64,000 nucleotides of DNA from Histomonas meleagridis (lineage: Eukaryota > Parabasalia > Tritrichomonadida > Dientamoebidae), in NCBI GenBank assembly GCA_020186115.1, contig WSYJ01000075.1, positions 620,001 to 684,000 on the forward strand, written 5' to 3'. The position numbers and the translations under genes were made by a program. Positions 7,830-16,588 of the stretch are shown here, in pieces; the first letter of the stretch is position 1; the number at the start of each line of letters is the position of its first letter. The notes beneath the pieces were generated by a model. That model was not told the DNA's origin. It searched no databases and worked only from the letters and a program-made list of their open reading frames with translations.

Positions 7830-10199
7830 TTAAATCCATTGATCTTCATCTTTTTGAATCAAATTTTTAATATCTTTGTCAACGCTCTCTCTTCGTTCTT
7901 TTCTATTTTCTATGTTTGCATCAAATGTCTCTATGTCTGCACTTGATTTTGTTTTGTGATTTCGTCGAATTAAATATATAATAATTCCAACAATAACAAA
8001 TATGATAAAAATTGATCCGCAAATAATTCCAATCAAAATTGTTGTAGAAATTTCATTATTATTATCTTTATTAATATTAATCTGAGAAAAAAATGTGTTA
8101 AAATATGAATAAAATTTGAAATATGTAGAATATTGAACAATGACATAATCATAATAAATAACATCTGTAGAAATATAATAAGAAATTGAATTATGAAATG
8201 AAAGTGAAATCGTGCTTTTCAAACATATCGTATTAATGGAAATCGTTTGTGTAAATATTAATGAATATGTTAATGTGATAGAATATGTTAAATTATCATC
8301 AAAATGATATGAATCTGAATTAGTAAATGTATTTGATTGAGAAAATGTATTCGATTCAGAAAATATATTACTTTGTGAAAATGTATTTGATTGAGAAAAT
8401 GTATTTGATTTAGAAAATGTATTCGATTGAGAAAATGTATTCGATTGAGAAAATGTATTTGATTCAGAAAATGTATTCGATTCAGAAAATGTATTACTTT
8501 GTGAAAATGTATTCGATTCAGAAAATGTATTCGATTCAGAAAATGTATTCGATTCAGAAAATGTATTACTTTGTGAAAATGTATTCGATTGAGGAAATGT
8601 ATTTGATTTAGTGAATGTATTTGATTGAGAAAATGTATTTGATTCAGAAAATGTATTCGATTGAGAAAATGTATTTGATTCAGAAAATGTATTCGATTCA
8701 GAAAATGTATTCGATTCAGAAAATGTATTACTTTGTGAAAATGTATTCGATTGAGAAAATGTATTTGATTGAGAAAATGTATTCGATTGAGAAAATGTAT
8801 TCGATGAAGAAAATGTATTTGATTCAGAAAATGTATTTGATTTAGTGAATGTATTTGATTGAGAAAATGTATTTGTTGGTGGGATGCATTCTTCAATAAA
8901 TGTTCCTTTGAATACTTCGATATTACCAAATTTTACACCATTATATGATGCAGGTACCAGAACATATGGAATTTTAATAGTAGAAAATGCATTTTTAATT
9001 GTTGGCGATTCATTACCATTAAAATAAACACATTTAAGTGAATCACAATTAGTAAATGCATACTCTTCAATTGTTTTAACATTTTCTCTAATAATAATTG
9101 TTTCTAAATTAGAACATGAATGAAATGCATACTCTTTAATTGTTTTAACATTTTCTCCCAAAACAATTGTTTCTAAATTAGAACATGATTCAAATGCATG
9201 TTCTCCAATCGTTATAACTGAATTTGATGTTGTAAATGAATTTGTTAAATTTCCTGGTGGATAACAAATTAATTTTTCAATTTTTTTATCATATAAAATT
9301 CCATCATTTTCATAATTAGAAAAATATAAATTTTCTTTGGAAACATAAATAAATTGAAGTTTTGAACAATATAAAAATGGATTTGTTGATATTGATGTTA
9401 CTGATTTTGGAATTGCAATATTTTTTATATTAGTACAACTTTGAAATGCATAGTTTCCAATTGTTGTTAAAACTTCTCCTAATTCAACAATTTCCAATTT
9501 TGTACAACTTACAAATGCATTTTGCCCAATTGTATAAACAGACTTACCAATTTGAACTGAAGATAATGAATTCCATTGTCCAAAAGCACTACTTGGTATT
9601 GTATTAATTCCTTCAATGATTAAATGTTGTGCTGACTTTTGATGATTTTTATAATCATTTGAAAAATCCTTTTCATTATTTAATATTAGTGTTCGATTTT
9701 CATTAAAATAAACAAATTGAAATGAATTTTTGGTAAATAAAAAAAATATCAAAGATATAATTTGAATATATTTTGTTTTGTTGATATTACATTTTTTGAA
9801 AGTATAAATAAAAAGGTAAATAAACATAAGCAAAAAGAAAATAATAAAAAATTTCAAAACATTTAGAAAATAGAAAAAAATATTTTTTCTATGTTGTAAA
9901 AAAATATCAAAGAATTTTGAAAAATGTGAATAATATAGAGAATATTTGATCATGCATTCATCAGTAATAAAATTCAATTGCTTAAGAAAGCATGTATTTC
10001 CTAATACTAATATAATTAACATGACTTTATAAACGCTCGTATGCCTGCTTGCTACGTAGCAAAATCTCATGTGCTTATTACAACTTTTTTTGACATTATA
10101 ATGGTATTGATGATTTGGATATTTTTTATTATTAAATGTGAACTTGCTAAATTTAATTTGAGGTATGAGTACATTCATAATCGGCATTACTACTGACAT
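7830..10199 (-). CDS. BspA-like LRR surface protein with N-T-F-S-x-S stalk
   Basis: Intact 789-residue frame from ATG. Layout: an N-terminal region with two strongly hydrophobic segments (~105-165); treponemal-type LRRs (~205-400, units such as SVTSIS, VKTIKEYAFHSCSNLETI) with the family's LYDKKIEKLICYP loop; a stalk of about 32 NTFSQS/NTFSES units (~435-640); a Ser/Thr/Tyr-rich stretch; a transmembrane helix (~720-745, LIGIICGSIFIIFVIVGIII); and a short charged tail ending KDEDQWI. In trichomonads BspA-like proteins are abundant surface proteins linked to adhesion and immune recognition; that role is family knowledge, not shown here. The long hydrophobic leader is unusual, and an internal start nearer the LRRs cannot be excluded. 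Confidence 0.85.
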   Translation of the reverse strand: MSVVMPIMNVLIPQIKFSKFTFNNKKYPNHQYHYNVKKSCNKHMRFCYVASRHTSVYKVMLIILVLGNTCFLKQLNFITDECMIKYSLYYSHFSKFFDIFLQHRKNIFFYFLNVLKFFIIFFLLMFIYLFIYTFKKCNINKTKYIQIISLIFFLFTKNSFQFVYFNENRTLILNNEKDFSNDYKNHQKSAQHLIIEGINTIPSSAFGQWNSLSSVQIGKSVYTIGQNAFVSCTKLEIVELGEVLTTIGNYAFQSCTNIKNIAIPKSVTSISTNPFLYCSKLQFIYVSKENLYFSNYENDGILYDKKIEKLICYPPGNLTNSFTTSNSVITIGEHAFESCSNLETIVLGENVKTIKEYAFHSCSNLETIIIRENVKTIEEYAFTNCDSLKCVYFNGNESPTIKNAFSTIKIPYVLVPASYNGVKFGNIEVFKGTFIEECIPPTNTFSQSNTFTKSNTFSESNTFSSSNTFSQSNTFSQSNTFSQSNTFSQSNTFSESNTFSESNTFSESNTFSQSNTFSESNTFSQSNTFTKSNTFPQSNTFSQSNTFSESNTFSESNTFSESNTFSQSNTFSESNTFSESNTFSQSNTFSQSNTFSKSNTFSQSNTFSQSNIFSESNTFSQSNTFTNSDSYHFDDNLTYSITLTYSLIFTQTISINTICLKSTISLSFHNSISYYISTDVIYYDYVIVQYSTYFKFYSYFNTFFSQININKDNNNEISTTILIGIICGSIFIIFVIVGIIIYLIRRNHKTKSSADIETFDANIENRKERRESVDKDIKNLIQKDEDQWI
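8315..8875 (-). repeat. 18-bp tandem repeat array encoding the stalk
   Basis: About 30 imperfect copies of an 18-bp unit (AATACATTTTCTSAATCR class on the minus strand) encode N-T-F-S-[QE]-S. The array produces long spurious reading frames on both strands. It is likely a site of slippage and unequal recombination. Confidence 0.85.
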
Positions 10200-10429
10200 T
10201 GTGATTTGAATATAATTCTATATTTGCTCTGCCAGTCTTCCAAAGGCATAACGTTCATTATAAACGGTCGTATGGAAAAACAATTTTATCCCAAACAAAA
10301 AACATGTTGCTTTCATTAATGTAATACCTTTTAGTTTTAAGATAAAATGTTATGTTGACATCATTTAGTTCGTGTGCTTAAATATTTTAAATAAATGAAA
10401 AACTTATATAAAAGTTTGTTATTTCAGGA

Positions 10430-11161
10430 ATTTCACAATCTTTATTATAAATTATAAAGAAGTATGAATAAAATTGGAAATATGCGGAATTAATAATGAC
10501 TGTGTATTCATAGGAAATAATTTCTGTATAAATCTATGTTGATTCAATCGAATAAAGAATAAATGCATTTATCATTTAAAATGTATAAATGGAAAATGTT
10601 TGTGTGAATGAAAACAAATAAATTATAGTAATTGATGTTATGCGATGAAATGATTTATTAAATGTGATACTTAGTGTAAATGTATTAGTTCTTACTAATG
10701 TGAATGTGAGTGTTGACATTGTGATACAATCTTGTGTTGTGGTTCCTTTAAGTACTTAAACTCAAATGGATCATTACCTGTATATATTGGTAATGTTACA
10801 ACACAATTAGTTGATTCACATGAAAACACATTATTTGCTATAGCTATTGGCTCAGTTTTACCATAATAGTTAATACATTTAAGATTAATTAATGATGAAA
10901 ATGCAATTGATCCAATGTGATTCACTTTTTCTCCAAAAATTCATAATTCTAACTTACACATGATGAAAATGCATATGAATAAATTGTTGAAACTAAATAT
11001 GGAATTGTAATATTTTTTATTACATTACATGATGCAAATGCTGAAGATCCAATACTTTGCAAATTTTCATTGAAATTGGGTGCTATTATTGATTCACATG
11101 AGAAAAATATTGATCCTTCAGTTATTGCAAAATTGTTACCTAATGTAATTGGGGGATCCAT
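10430..11161 (-). pseudogene. decayed BspA-like LRR gene
   Basis: Two short frames carry LRR units: IGSSAFASCNVIKNITIP with IYSYAFSSC (10949-11161) and HIGSIAFSSLINLKCINYYGK (10695-10925). A frameshift near 10930-10950 joins them. The region 10430-10690 keeps only traces of the stalk and pre-membrane segment. There is no proper start or C-terminal tail. Confidence 0.7.
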
Positions 11162-11400
11162 AGCGAATTACTGATACAGAATCAACATTATACTCAGTGC
11201 GTCGATGAAAATGATTGTTCTGGTATCTCATACATGTTTAATCCAACAATAACATAAATGGTATGCTCTGGACATTAATGAGACTTAAACCCGTTGGTGC
11301 ATACACGCAAAGCTATTGCGAATGCATTACTTTCATCATGCCAATTGGCATTATTCTTGCATTAAAAAATGCTGAATAAGGAAAACCTCGCAGTAGTTGA
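11162..11400. other. intergenic, nothing recognised
   Basis: I see no gene, RNA or clear repeat in this stretch between two relics. Confidence 0.4.
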
Positions 11401-11665
11401 AAACATATTTTTAGTGTCTCAAAATAACATTTGGAAATTATTTGATACAGTACTTATTTTAGCATATAAAAATGGTCACACAGAAATAATTTAATTAATT
11501 CTTGAACAAGAAGGAATTAATATTAATGCTGAAGATAATATTTATTTGGCTTTTTGAAATTTATTTCATGGAAATTCTTCAAATTATTTAAAACAACAAT
11601 TATATACGCATTTGGAAATGATTGTGTGGAAATAATTGATTTAATGAAATTTCATTATAAGCACA
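11400..11665 (+). pseudogene. ankyrin-repeat relic with spacer remnants
   Basis: The stretch contains the ankyrin-unit word CACACAGAAATAATTTAATT...CTTGAACAAGAAGGAATT (decayed TEIVKLLLEQEGI) and spacer traces on both sides (TGGAAATTATTTGATACAGT, then AATATTTATTTGGCTTTTTG). Stop codons and frame changes are frequent. It is a third copy of the 1-1.5 kb ankyrin-plus-spacer arrangement. Confidence 0.65.
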
Positions 11666-11832
11666 GCTTTAGCAGCCTGCAGGTAATTGAAAATTGTGCG
11701 CATTATAAAAAAGTGCATGTACACCATTCGAACCAAATGTGACAGCGGTTATCGATAGGATGCTCTTAAAAAGTTTACCAAAAGTGACAGTAATACACTT
11801 TCTAGTTATTTAACGTTTAGAAAAAAATTTTT

Positions 11833-12408
11833 TTAACAACAATCTTTCCCGTTTCTTTTTCCGTCTCCTCTGATATCAAGCTCACTTGTGACTTTGCTTC
11901 TGTTAGTTGGAATTTTGTGAGCAATTGTATCAAAAAGAACATCTATGTTTTGTCCGGTTTTTGCTGATGTTCTTATGAAAAGGATGTTGTTTTGCTTTGC
12001 ATATTCACTGGCTTCTGTAAGTTCATTTTCTGGGTCGAGATCGCACTTATTTGCAACAAGATACCAAATAACATCATTATCATGATTTCCTCTTTCATCT
12101 CTTATCCATTCTTTGGCTACTTCGAATGTGTCTGGCTCAGTAATATCAAAAACAACAACAATGGCTGCTGCCCCTTGTAAATATTTCGGAACCAAACTTC
12201 TGTAAAGTTCTTGTCCAGCAGTATCCCAAATATTTAATGTAATAGATCTGTTGTCATCCAAAACAAAGTCTTTAGAAATAAATGCAGCACCAATTGTTGG
12301 AACATTATCTTCATCAAAAGTGTCTTTAGAACATCTAAATACTATGCTTGTTTTCCCTGTATGACTAGCTCCAATAAATGCGACTTTGTACTTGATTTTT
12401 TCTTCCAT
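11833..12408 (-). CDS. Rab-family small GTPase
   Basis: The complete 191-residue GTPase has its nucleotide-binding motifs in order: P-loop GASHTGKT (~13-20), switch I Thr in PTIGAAF, WDTAGQE (~62-68), NKCD (~118-121) and SAK (~147-149). It ends in Cys-Cys, the double geranylgeranylation signal of Rabs, so it should act on vesicle membranes. The sequence around the P-loop and switch I resembles the Rab5/21/22 group, but I would not assign a subgroup. Trichomonads carry many Rabs. The ATG is the first in frame; about 20 bp upstream is a GC-rich element (GGGATGCCCC on the plus strand). Confidence 0.95.
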   Translation of the reverse strand: MEEKIKYKVAFIGASHTGKTSIVFRCSKDTFDEDNVPTIGAAFISKDFVLDDNRSITLNIWDTAGQELYRSLVPKYLQGAAAIVVVFDITEPDTFEVAKEWIRDERGNHDNDVIWYLVANKCDLDPENELTEASEYAKQNNILFIRTSAKTGQNIDVLFDTIAHKIPTNRSKVTSELDIRGDGKRNGKDCC

Positions 12409-13099
12409 GACTTTTTTGGAGATATTATGGGATGCCCCGAAGTTTCAATATAATATTCAAATGAATTGTCATTTAAATTGACTTTTTAAAGTAACCGATA
12501 GATTGATTTTTGTCAAATGCTGACAATTTTTACCGCCACAATGTTAGATGGCACTTTATACGATCAAATTATATTCAATCCTATCTTATGATCCTCAAGA
12601 AGGCAGAACATCGCAAATTTAATTAACAGTTGCAGAAATCTACGATATACATAAAAAATTGCTATTTTGACGAATTGATCTTAAATCGTTTCATAAATAG
12701 ATAATTTTTTATATATTTAAAATGATGAATATTTTAAATAAAAATCAATCACTTTCATTCAAGTTCAAAATTTCATGTATAATTGTTTCTTGGTCTCTGC
12801 ATCTAAATATATAGATGTGTGATTCAAATAATCTCACACTTTAGGAATATGAAATTAAAAATAACAAGTGATGGACATTTAAGTACATTTTGTTTTTTAG
12901 ATATAAAATGATTTATTTAATAAAAATTCAAGTAAACAATAAAAAATGAACAACACCAAAACAAAGTGTTACTTAAAATAATGCACAAAATAATTGTTGA
13001 AATGGGTTGATTTCAATAAAAATACAAAACCCCAAACAATCAAAATTGTTGAAGCAAACTGCAACACATACTAAAAAACAAAAACTTTCCCTCAGATTT
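12409..13099. other. intergenic, nothing recognised
   Basis: AT-rich, with A-runs. Apart from the GC-rich GGGATGCCCC at 12429-12438 close to the Rab start, I see no gene or repeat. Confidence 0.4.
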
Positions 13100-13897
13100 T
13101 TATTGGTTTTGCATTGACGCTCCAGTAGTGAGTTCAATTTCCCAATTGATCTTAGTAGCTGTAACTGGCAATTTCCTCCTGAGGCGGTTCAGCCCTTCAT
13201 CACCAATCTTGCTCAGACCGATTATGTATTCGTCGTAGAAGTTATTTTCGAATTCGATGATTGCTTCCATGAATGAGTTCGAGATTTCTTCTGGCGATTT
13301 ACCAGACAACTTCTTATCAAGGTTGACTCCGTATTGGCAGACGGCGTTTCCATTTTCGAAGAAGTGTTGGAGTGTTTGAATTCTTCCCTTGACTTCCAAT
13401 TTGGATGGATCAACTAAATATTTAGCAATTACATTGCCTGTTCGGTAATTTTCGAGCGAGATTGATGAACTCCTTAATATGACTTGAACCTTTTGATCTT
13501 TGGTATCAAACGCTCCACATGCAAAATAATGTCCATAAGAATTTAAACCATAAACACTGATTTTTTCTTGTATGAGATTGCGGAGTGGAGATCCTTGAAC
13601 AGTTTTTCCTGTGTTGGTTGCAGCTTTTTTATCTAAATTATATGTAAATGTCTGTAAGGTGACAGGATCAATGAAACTTCCATCAGGTAATCTTGCTTCA
13701 GCACATAACATTGCGCTGTGTGTATTGAATGGAACATAAGTATACTGTGAAAGATTCCATTGCAATTCGGTGGCTTCTGTAGCTTCTTTTAATGAATTTT
13801 GTTTCGGCAGAAGTCCTTTAAGGGCAGCTTCACATTGTTTGTATTCTCCTGGTGGTGCTTCAGAAAGAATTTCGCTTATTATCTGTGTTTGCTTCAT
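13100..13897 (-). CDS. CAPZA: F-actin-capping protein subunit alpha
   Basis: The 265-residue protein has the typical length and landmarks of CapZ alpha: the N-terminal SEAPPGEY motif (related to the APPGEF of animal subunits), FENGNAV in the middle, and the C-terminal signature LRRKLPVTATKINWE. It ends in the MQNQ tail that forms part of the actin-binding tentacle. CapZ alpha pairs with a beta subunit, not in this window, to block barbed ends of actin filaments in the cytoplasm. Profilin at 26.6 kb is another actin regulator, but the two are not an operon. The start is the first ATG, with TTTATTCAGAG just upstream. Confidence 0.94.
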   Translation of the reverse strand: MKQTQIISEILSEAPPGEYKQCEAALKGLLPKQNSLKEATEATELQWNLSQYTYVPFNTHSAMLCAEARLPDGSFIDPVTLQTFTYNLDKKAATNTGKTVQGSPLRNLIQEKISVYGLNSYGHYFACGAFDTKDQKVQVILRSSSISLENYRTGNVIAKYLVDPSKLEVKGRIQTLQHFFENGNAVCQYGVNLDKKLSGKSPEEISNSFMEAIIEFENNFYDEYIIGLSKIGDEGLNRLRRKLPVTATKINWEIELTTGASMQNQ

Positions 13898-14012
13898 CTC
13901 TGAATAAAGGGAATCGGTTTTGTAAAATTCAATTTCACTTGTTTACATAAAAGCTTAATAAAAATCCACCAACAAGACGAAATATTAAAAAATAAAAAAA
14001 AAACAAAAAATC

Positions 14013-14084
14013 ACCTTCGACGGGACTCGAACCCGCAACCCCAGGATTAAAAGTCCTATGCTCTAACCGTTGAGCTACGGAGGT
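14013..14084 (-). tRNA. tRNA-Lys (anticodon UUU)
   Basis: The minus strand folds as a full cloverleaf: acceptor ACCTCCG/CGAAGGT with one C-A mismatch, D arm GCTC/GAGC, anticodon stem TAGGA/TCCTG with loop CTTTTAA (anticodon TTT at 14049-14051), T arm GCGGG/CCCGT with loop TTCGAGT, and discriminator G. No intron; CCA is not encoded. Internal boxes A and B are present, and a T-rich tract follows at 13992-14010 (minus) as the RNA polymerase III terminator. Confidence 0.96.
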
Positions 14085-14347
14085 TTACATACTTTGTCGA
14101 ATAGATAATGTTAACATACTAAATAAAAACGTGTATCTTTTAATTTGTGGACATAACGAATTTTACATGTTATTGTGTTATTTGTTCTTTACATTTAACT
14201 GGTGTCAAGTACTAACATTTATTATTTTGAGTTTTACCAATTATTATTCTTATTTGAAACGATTATAGTATTTTCACTTGCGAAAAACCTTATTTAAAAT
14301 CTATAACATCTTTATTTAAATATAAAAATTTGTCTTTGTAGCTGATT
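14085..14347. other. intergenic, nothing recognised
   Basis: AT-rich spacer between the tRNA and the zinc-knuckle gene. No feature seen. Confidence 0.4.
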
Positions 14348-14845
14348 TCACCAGTATTGTTGAAAAGCATTTCGGAAATCTAATCCTGAAATCTTGTGAT
14401 CGGGTTTAAAATAGTTTCCTAAATCAAAGATTAAACGAGACATCTTTGCGTGTGGACAATTATTTGCTAAATGTCCTGTTTCACCACAATTTAAACAAAA
14501 AGTTGAGTTTTTGAAGTTAAACTCAGTCGGAACAGGTTCGTCGAAACTATCTTCTTTGTATGGGCCATATTCGTCATATTTATATTCCTTAGAGTTCAAT
14601 GAAAAAAGAATTGAAGATAAATCACGATTCATAATTTCCATAATTTCTTCAGCTGAAGGCGGAATGTTTGAACACCTATCTTCAGAGTGGCCTATTTTAC
14701 CACATTTAGTGCAAAATATAGGATTATGTAATGGTTTAGTCATTGTTGGTAACGCAAAATTAGTTTTAATTGGTTTGAAATGAAAATATGCTTGGTTATG
14801 AAAATTAGCTTCTTCATCCAAAGAAATTCCAGTGATCTGAAGCAT
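14348..14845 (-). CDS. CCHC zinc-knuckle protein
   Basis: The 165-residue protein has two CX2CX4HX4C zinc knuckles: CTKCGKIGHSEDRC (~46-59) and CLNCGETGHLANNC (~117-130). Such knuckles bind single-stranded RNA or DNA and occur in splicing and mRNA-processing factors. There is no reverse transcriptase, protease or integrase nearby, so a retroelement Gag is unlikely. The linker is acidic and Tyr-rich. About 20 bp upstream of the ATG is the GC-rich word AAACGGCCGC, set in T-rich DNA, a candidate promoter element. The RNA-binding role is inferred from the family. Confidence 0.85.
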   Translation of the reverse strand: MLQITGISLDEEANFHNQAYFHFKPIKTNFALPTMTKPLHNPIFCTKCGKIGHSEDRCSNIPPSAEEIMEIMNRDLSSILFSLNSKEYKYDEYGPYKEDSFDEPVPTEFNFKNSTFCLNCGETGHLANNCPHAKMSRLIFDLGNYFKPDHKISGLDFRNAFQQYW

Positions 14846-15166
14846 TTTTTGATTTTTTTTTAAACGGCCGCTTCAAATCTTCAAATTCATTAATTCTCTC
14901 TAATGTAAAGAGAATTTTCTTTCTACTTGCAATTATGAAATTAAAATTAAATTATGAAATTTAAATTAAATTCCATGATGAAGTTATTGTAATTTATTAT
15001 TTTCAATTTTTCACAATTATTTTTTTTTATTTTAGTTCGAACTTTTTTTTAATAACGTTTACGTACCAACTAATATAAAAATACATTTTTATGTTAATTT
15101 TTTACAAAGTGAAAAAAATCAATCGATTTCGCTTTAAAGTGAAATTAATGATGTTATTTAAATGGT
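14846..15166. other. intergenic, nothing recognised
   Basis: Very AT-rich with long T-runs. It holds only the AAACGGCCGC element beside the zinc-knuckle start. Confidence 0.4.
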
Positions 15167-15376
15167 CTACCAAGGAGTCCGCACGTGGTCAGCATGATTA
15201 TTTCCATTTGGTGAATAAGCCTTTACATCTTTCTCCCTTTGGAAATAACCTATTCCTTTATCATATTCAAGATGTTGGTTTTTCCAAAAACCCATTGATG
15301 GTTTTCCATCATATCCTCCTGAGATGTCGAATCTAACTCTGAGTCGAGGTTCAAATTGCATTTCGAGCTCTTCCAT
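15167..15376 (-). CDS. small protein of unknown function (69 aa)
   Basis: The frame runs from an ATG (MEELEMQFEPRLRVRFD) to TAG. Its base composition is clearly richer in G+C than the flanks, and residue use (Gly, Asp, Tyr, Lys, Pro) looks like real protein. No membrane segment, signal or motif is recognised. No longer frame overlaps it on the other strand with better composition. It may be a genuine small gene of the kind seen in flagellates; equally, it may be an exon or a relic. Confidence 0.5.
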   Translation of the reverse strand: MEELEMQFEPRLRVRFDISGGYDGKPSMGFWKNQHLEYDKGIGYFQREKDVKAYSPNGNNHADHVRTPW

Positions 15377-15626
15377 TTTTATGAAGTCATTTGTCTAACT
15401 TTGTTTGAAATTGAACTGCAGAAGATTTTCAAGATTTTGACATTCTGGATTTTGTCATAAAAAAACGCCAACATATTGAAAAGTTGTAACCTGATACGAG
15501 AAATTATTATCAAAAACATGCTTGAAGTATTGAAAAGTATTCAATATTTGACACAAAATACTTTTTCAAAATATCGGATGAAATCGTCTTTTGAATTTTT
15601 TCTGGCAAAAACGAAGCTTGAATACA
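15377..15626. other. intergenic, nothing recognised
   Basis: No gene or repeat seen between the small ORF and the orphan BspA tail. Confidence 0.35.
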
Positions 15627-15989
15627 TCAAATCCATTGATCCTCATCTTCTTTTGCCAAACTTTCAAGCCCATTATTTACTTCTTCAACCAAAGGCGTTG
15701 AAGAATTTGTTGTATCTTTGAATTCGAATTTTTTCGAAGAAATATCTTTCTTCTTGTTATTTTTAACAAGGAAAAGAGCAATACCAACCACAAGGAACAC
15801 GAATGCGACAGCGCCGCATATTATACCCATGAGAGCAGCAGTTGAAATTGGACTTTTGTTCACATTAGAGGATGAATACCCTATAGTGAAGAAACTCATG
15901 GAATAACTATAGTATGTCGTATAGTATATAACTGTGTATTCGTAATAAATGTATTCAGTTATAACATATGATTGCGTTGTGCCATACAA
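15627..15989 (-). pseudogene. orphan C-terminal membrane/tail module of a BspA-like protein
   Basis: The frame encodes the pre-membrane Tyr/Thr-rich segment (YYEYTVIYYTTYYSYS), a transmembrane helix with the family words LMGIICGAVAFVFLVVGIAL, and a charged tail ending EDEDQWI. LRRs and stalk are missing, and the frame has no ATG before the module. It is more GC-rich and more diverged than the tails at 39, 42 and 50 kb, so it is an older lineage. It is a leftover 3' end, or a donor cassette. Confidence 0.75.
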
Positions 15990-16588
15990 TGAAATGCATT
16001 AAATGTTTGATAATATTTTTAATGGCATTCCAGTGAAATGGCATTATTTTTATGTGTGTTAATGTTTATTATTACTTTATTGCGTTTTAGAAGAAAGTTA
16101 TTCTGTATTTTGAAAATAATTGGTTTATTATTAATAATTGAAGCAGATAACACAGGAATTCTGGAAGAGAAGAGAATGTTGAAGGATGAATACATGGTAA
16201 TGCTGAAAAAACAAGCGAAGTGCTTCGATGTTAAAATTTTTTTACAATACAACACAGAAAACGGCAGAAAATGGTTTTGAATACTTTACATGCAGTATTT
16301 CAATGTATGCGTTAATTATATCACAGATGTAGGCAAATAATTACCCATGATTAATTTTTTTACCAAATTTATATAATATATATATATATCAAAAAGCATC
16401 GTCATTTTGGATTTAGTCTGAAAGTTTTTGAGAAAAAGTATTATTAATAAAAATCGAAAACATACATTTCAATAGTCTAAATTCCATTTTTTATGCATTT
16501 CACATTTTCTCAATAATGATTATAATATTTCACCACTAACATAGCCAACAATTTTGTTTATAAAAAAGATTACAAACAATAGATAGTT
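15990..16588. other. intergenic, nothing firm
   Basis: A frame of 80 residues (16038-16280, +) and one of 78 on the other strand overlap here; neither looks convincingly coding. There is a short (TA)n run at about 16374-16389. Confidence 0.35.

Noticed and set aside
8315-8875. Regular direct repeats that look like a CRISPR array
   Set aside because: The 18-bp units are contiguous with no unique spacers, they lie in frame inside a coding region, and the host is a eukaryote.
8288-8929. Long minus-strand frame and two plus-strand frames across the 18-bp stalk repeats
   Set aside because: They are shifted readings of the repeat array in the BspA gene; period-18 DNA leaves several frames open. 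The products (FLNQIH or MYSIEK repeats) have no family.
14348-14845. CCHC protein as a retrotransposon Gag
   Set aside because: No reverse transcriptase, integrase, long terminal repeats or target-site duplication nearby; the sequence reads as a cellular zinc-knuckle protein.
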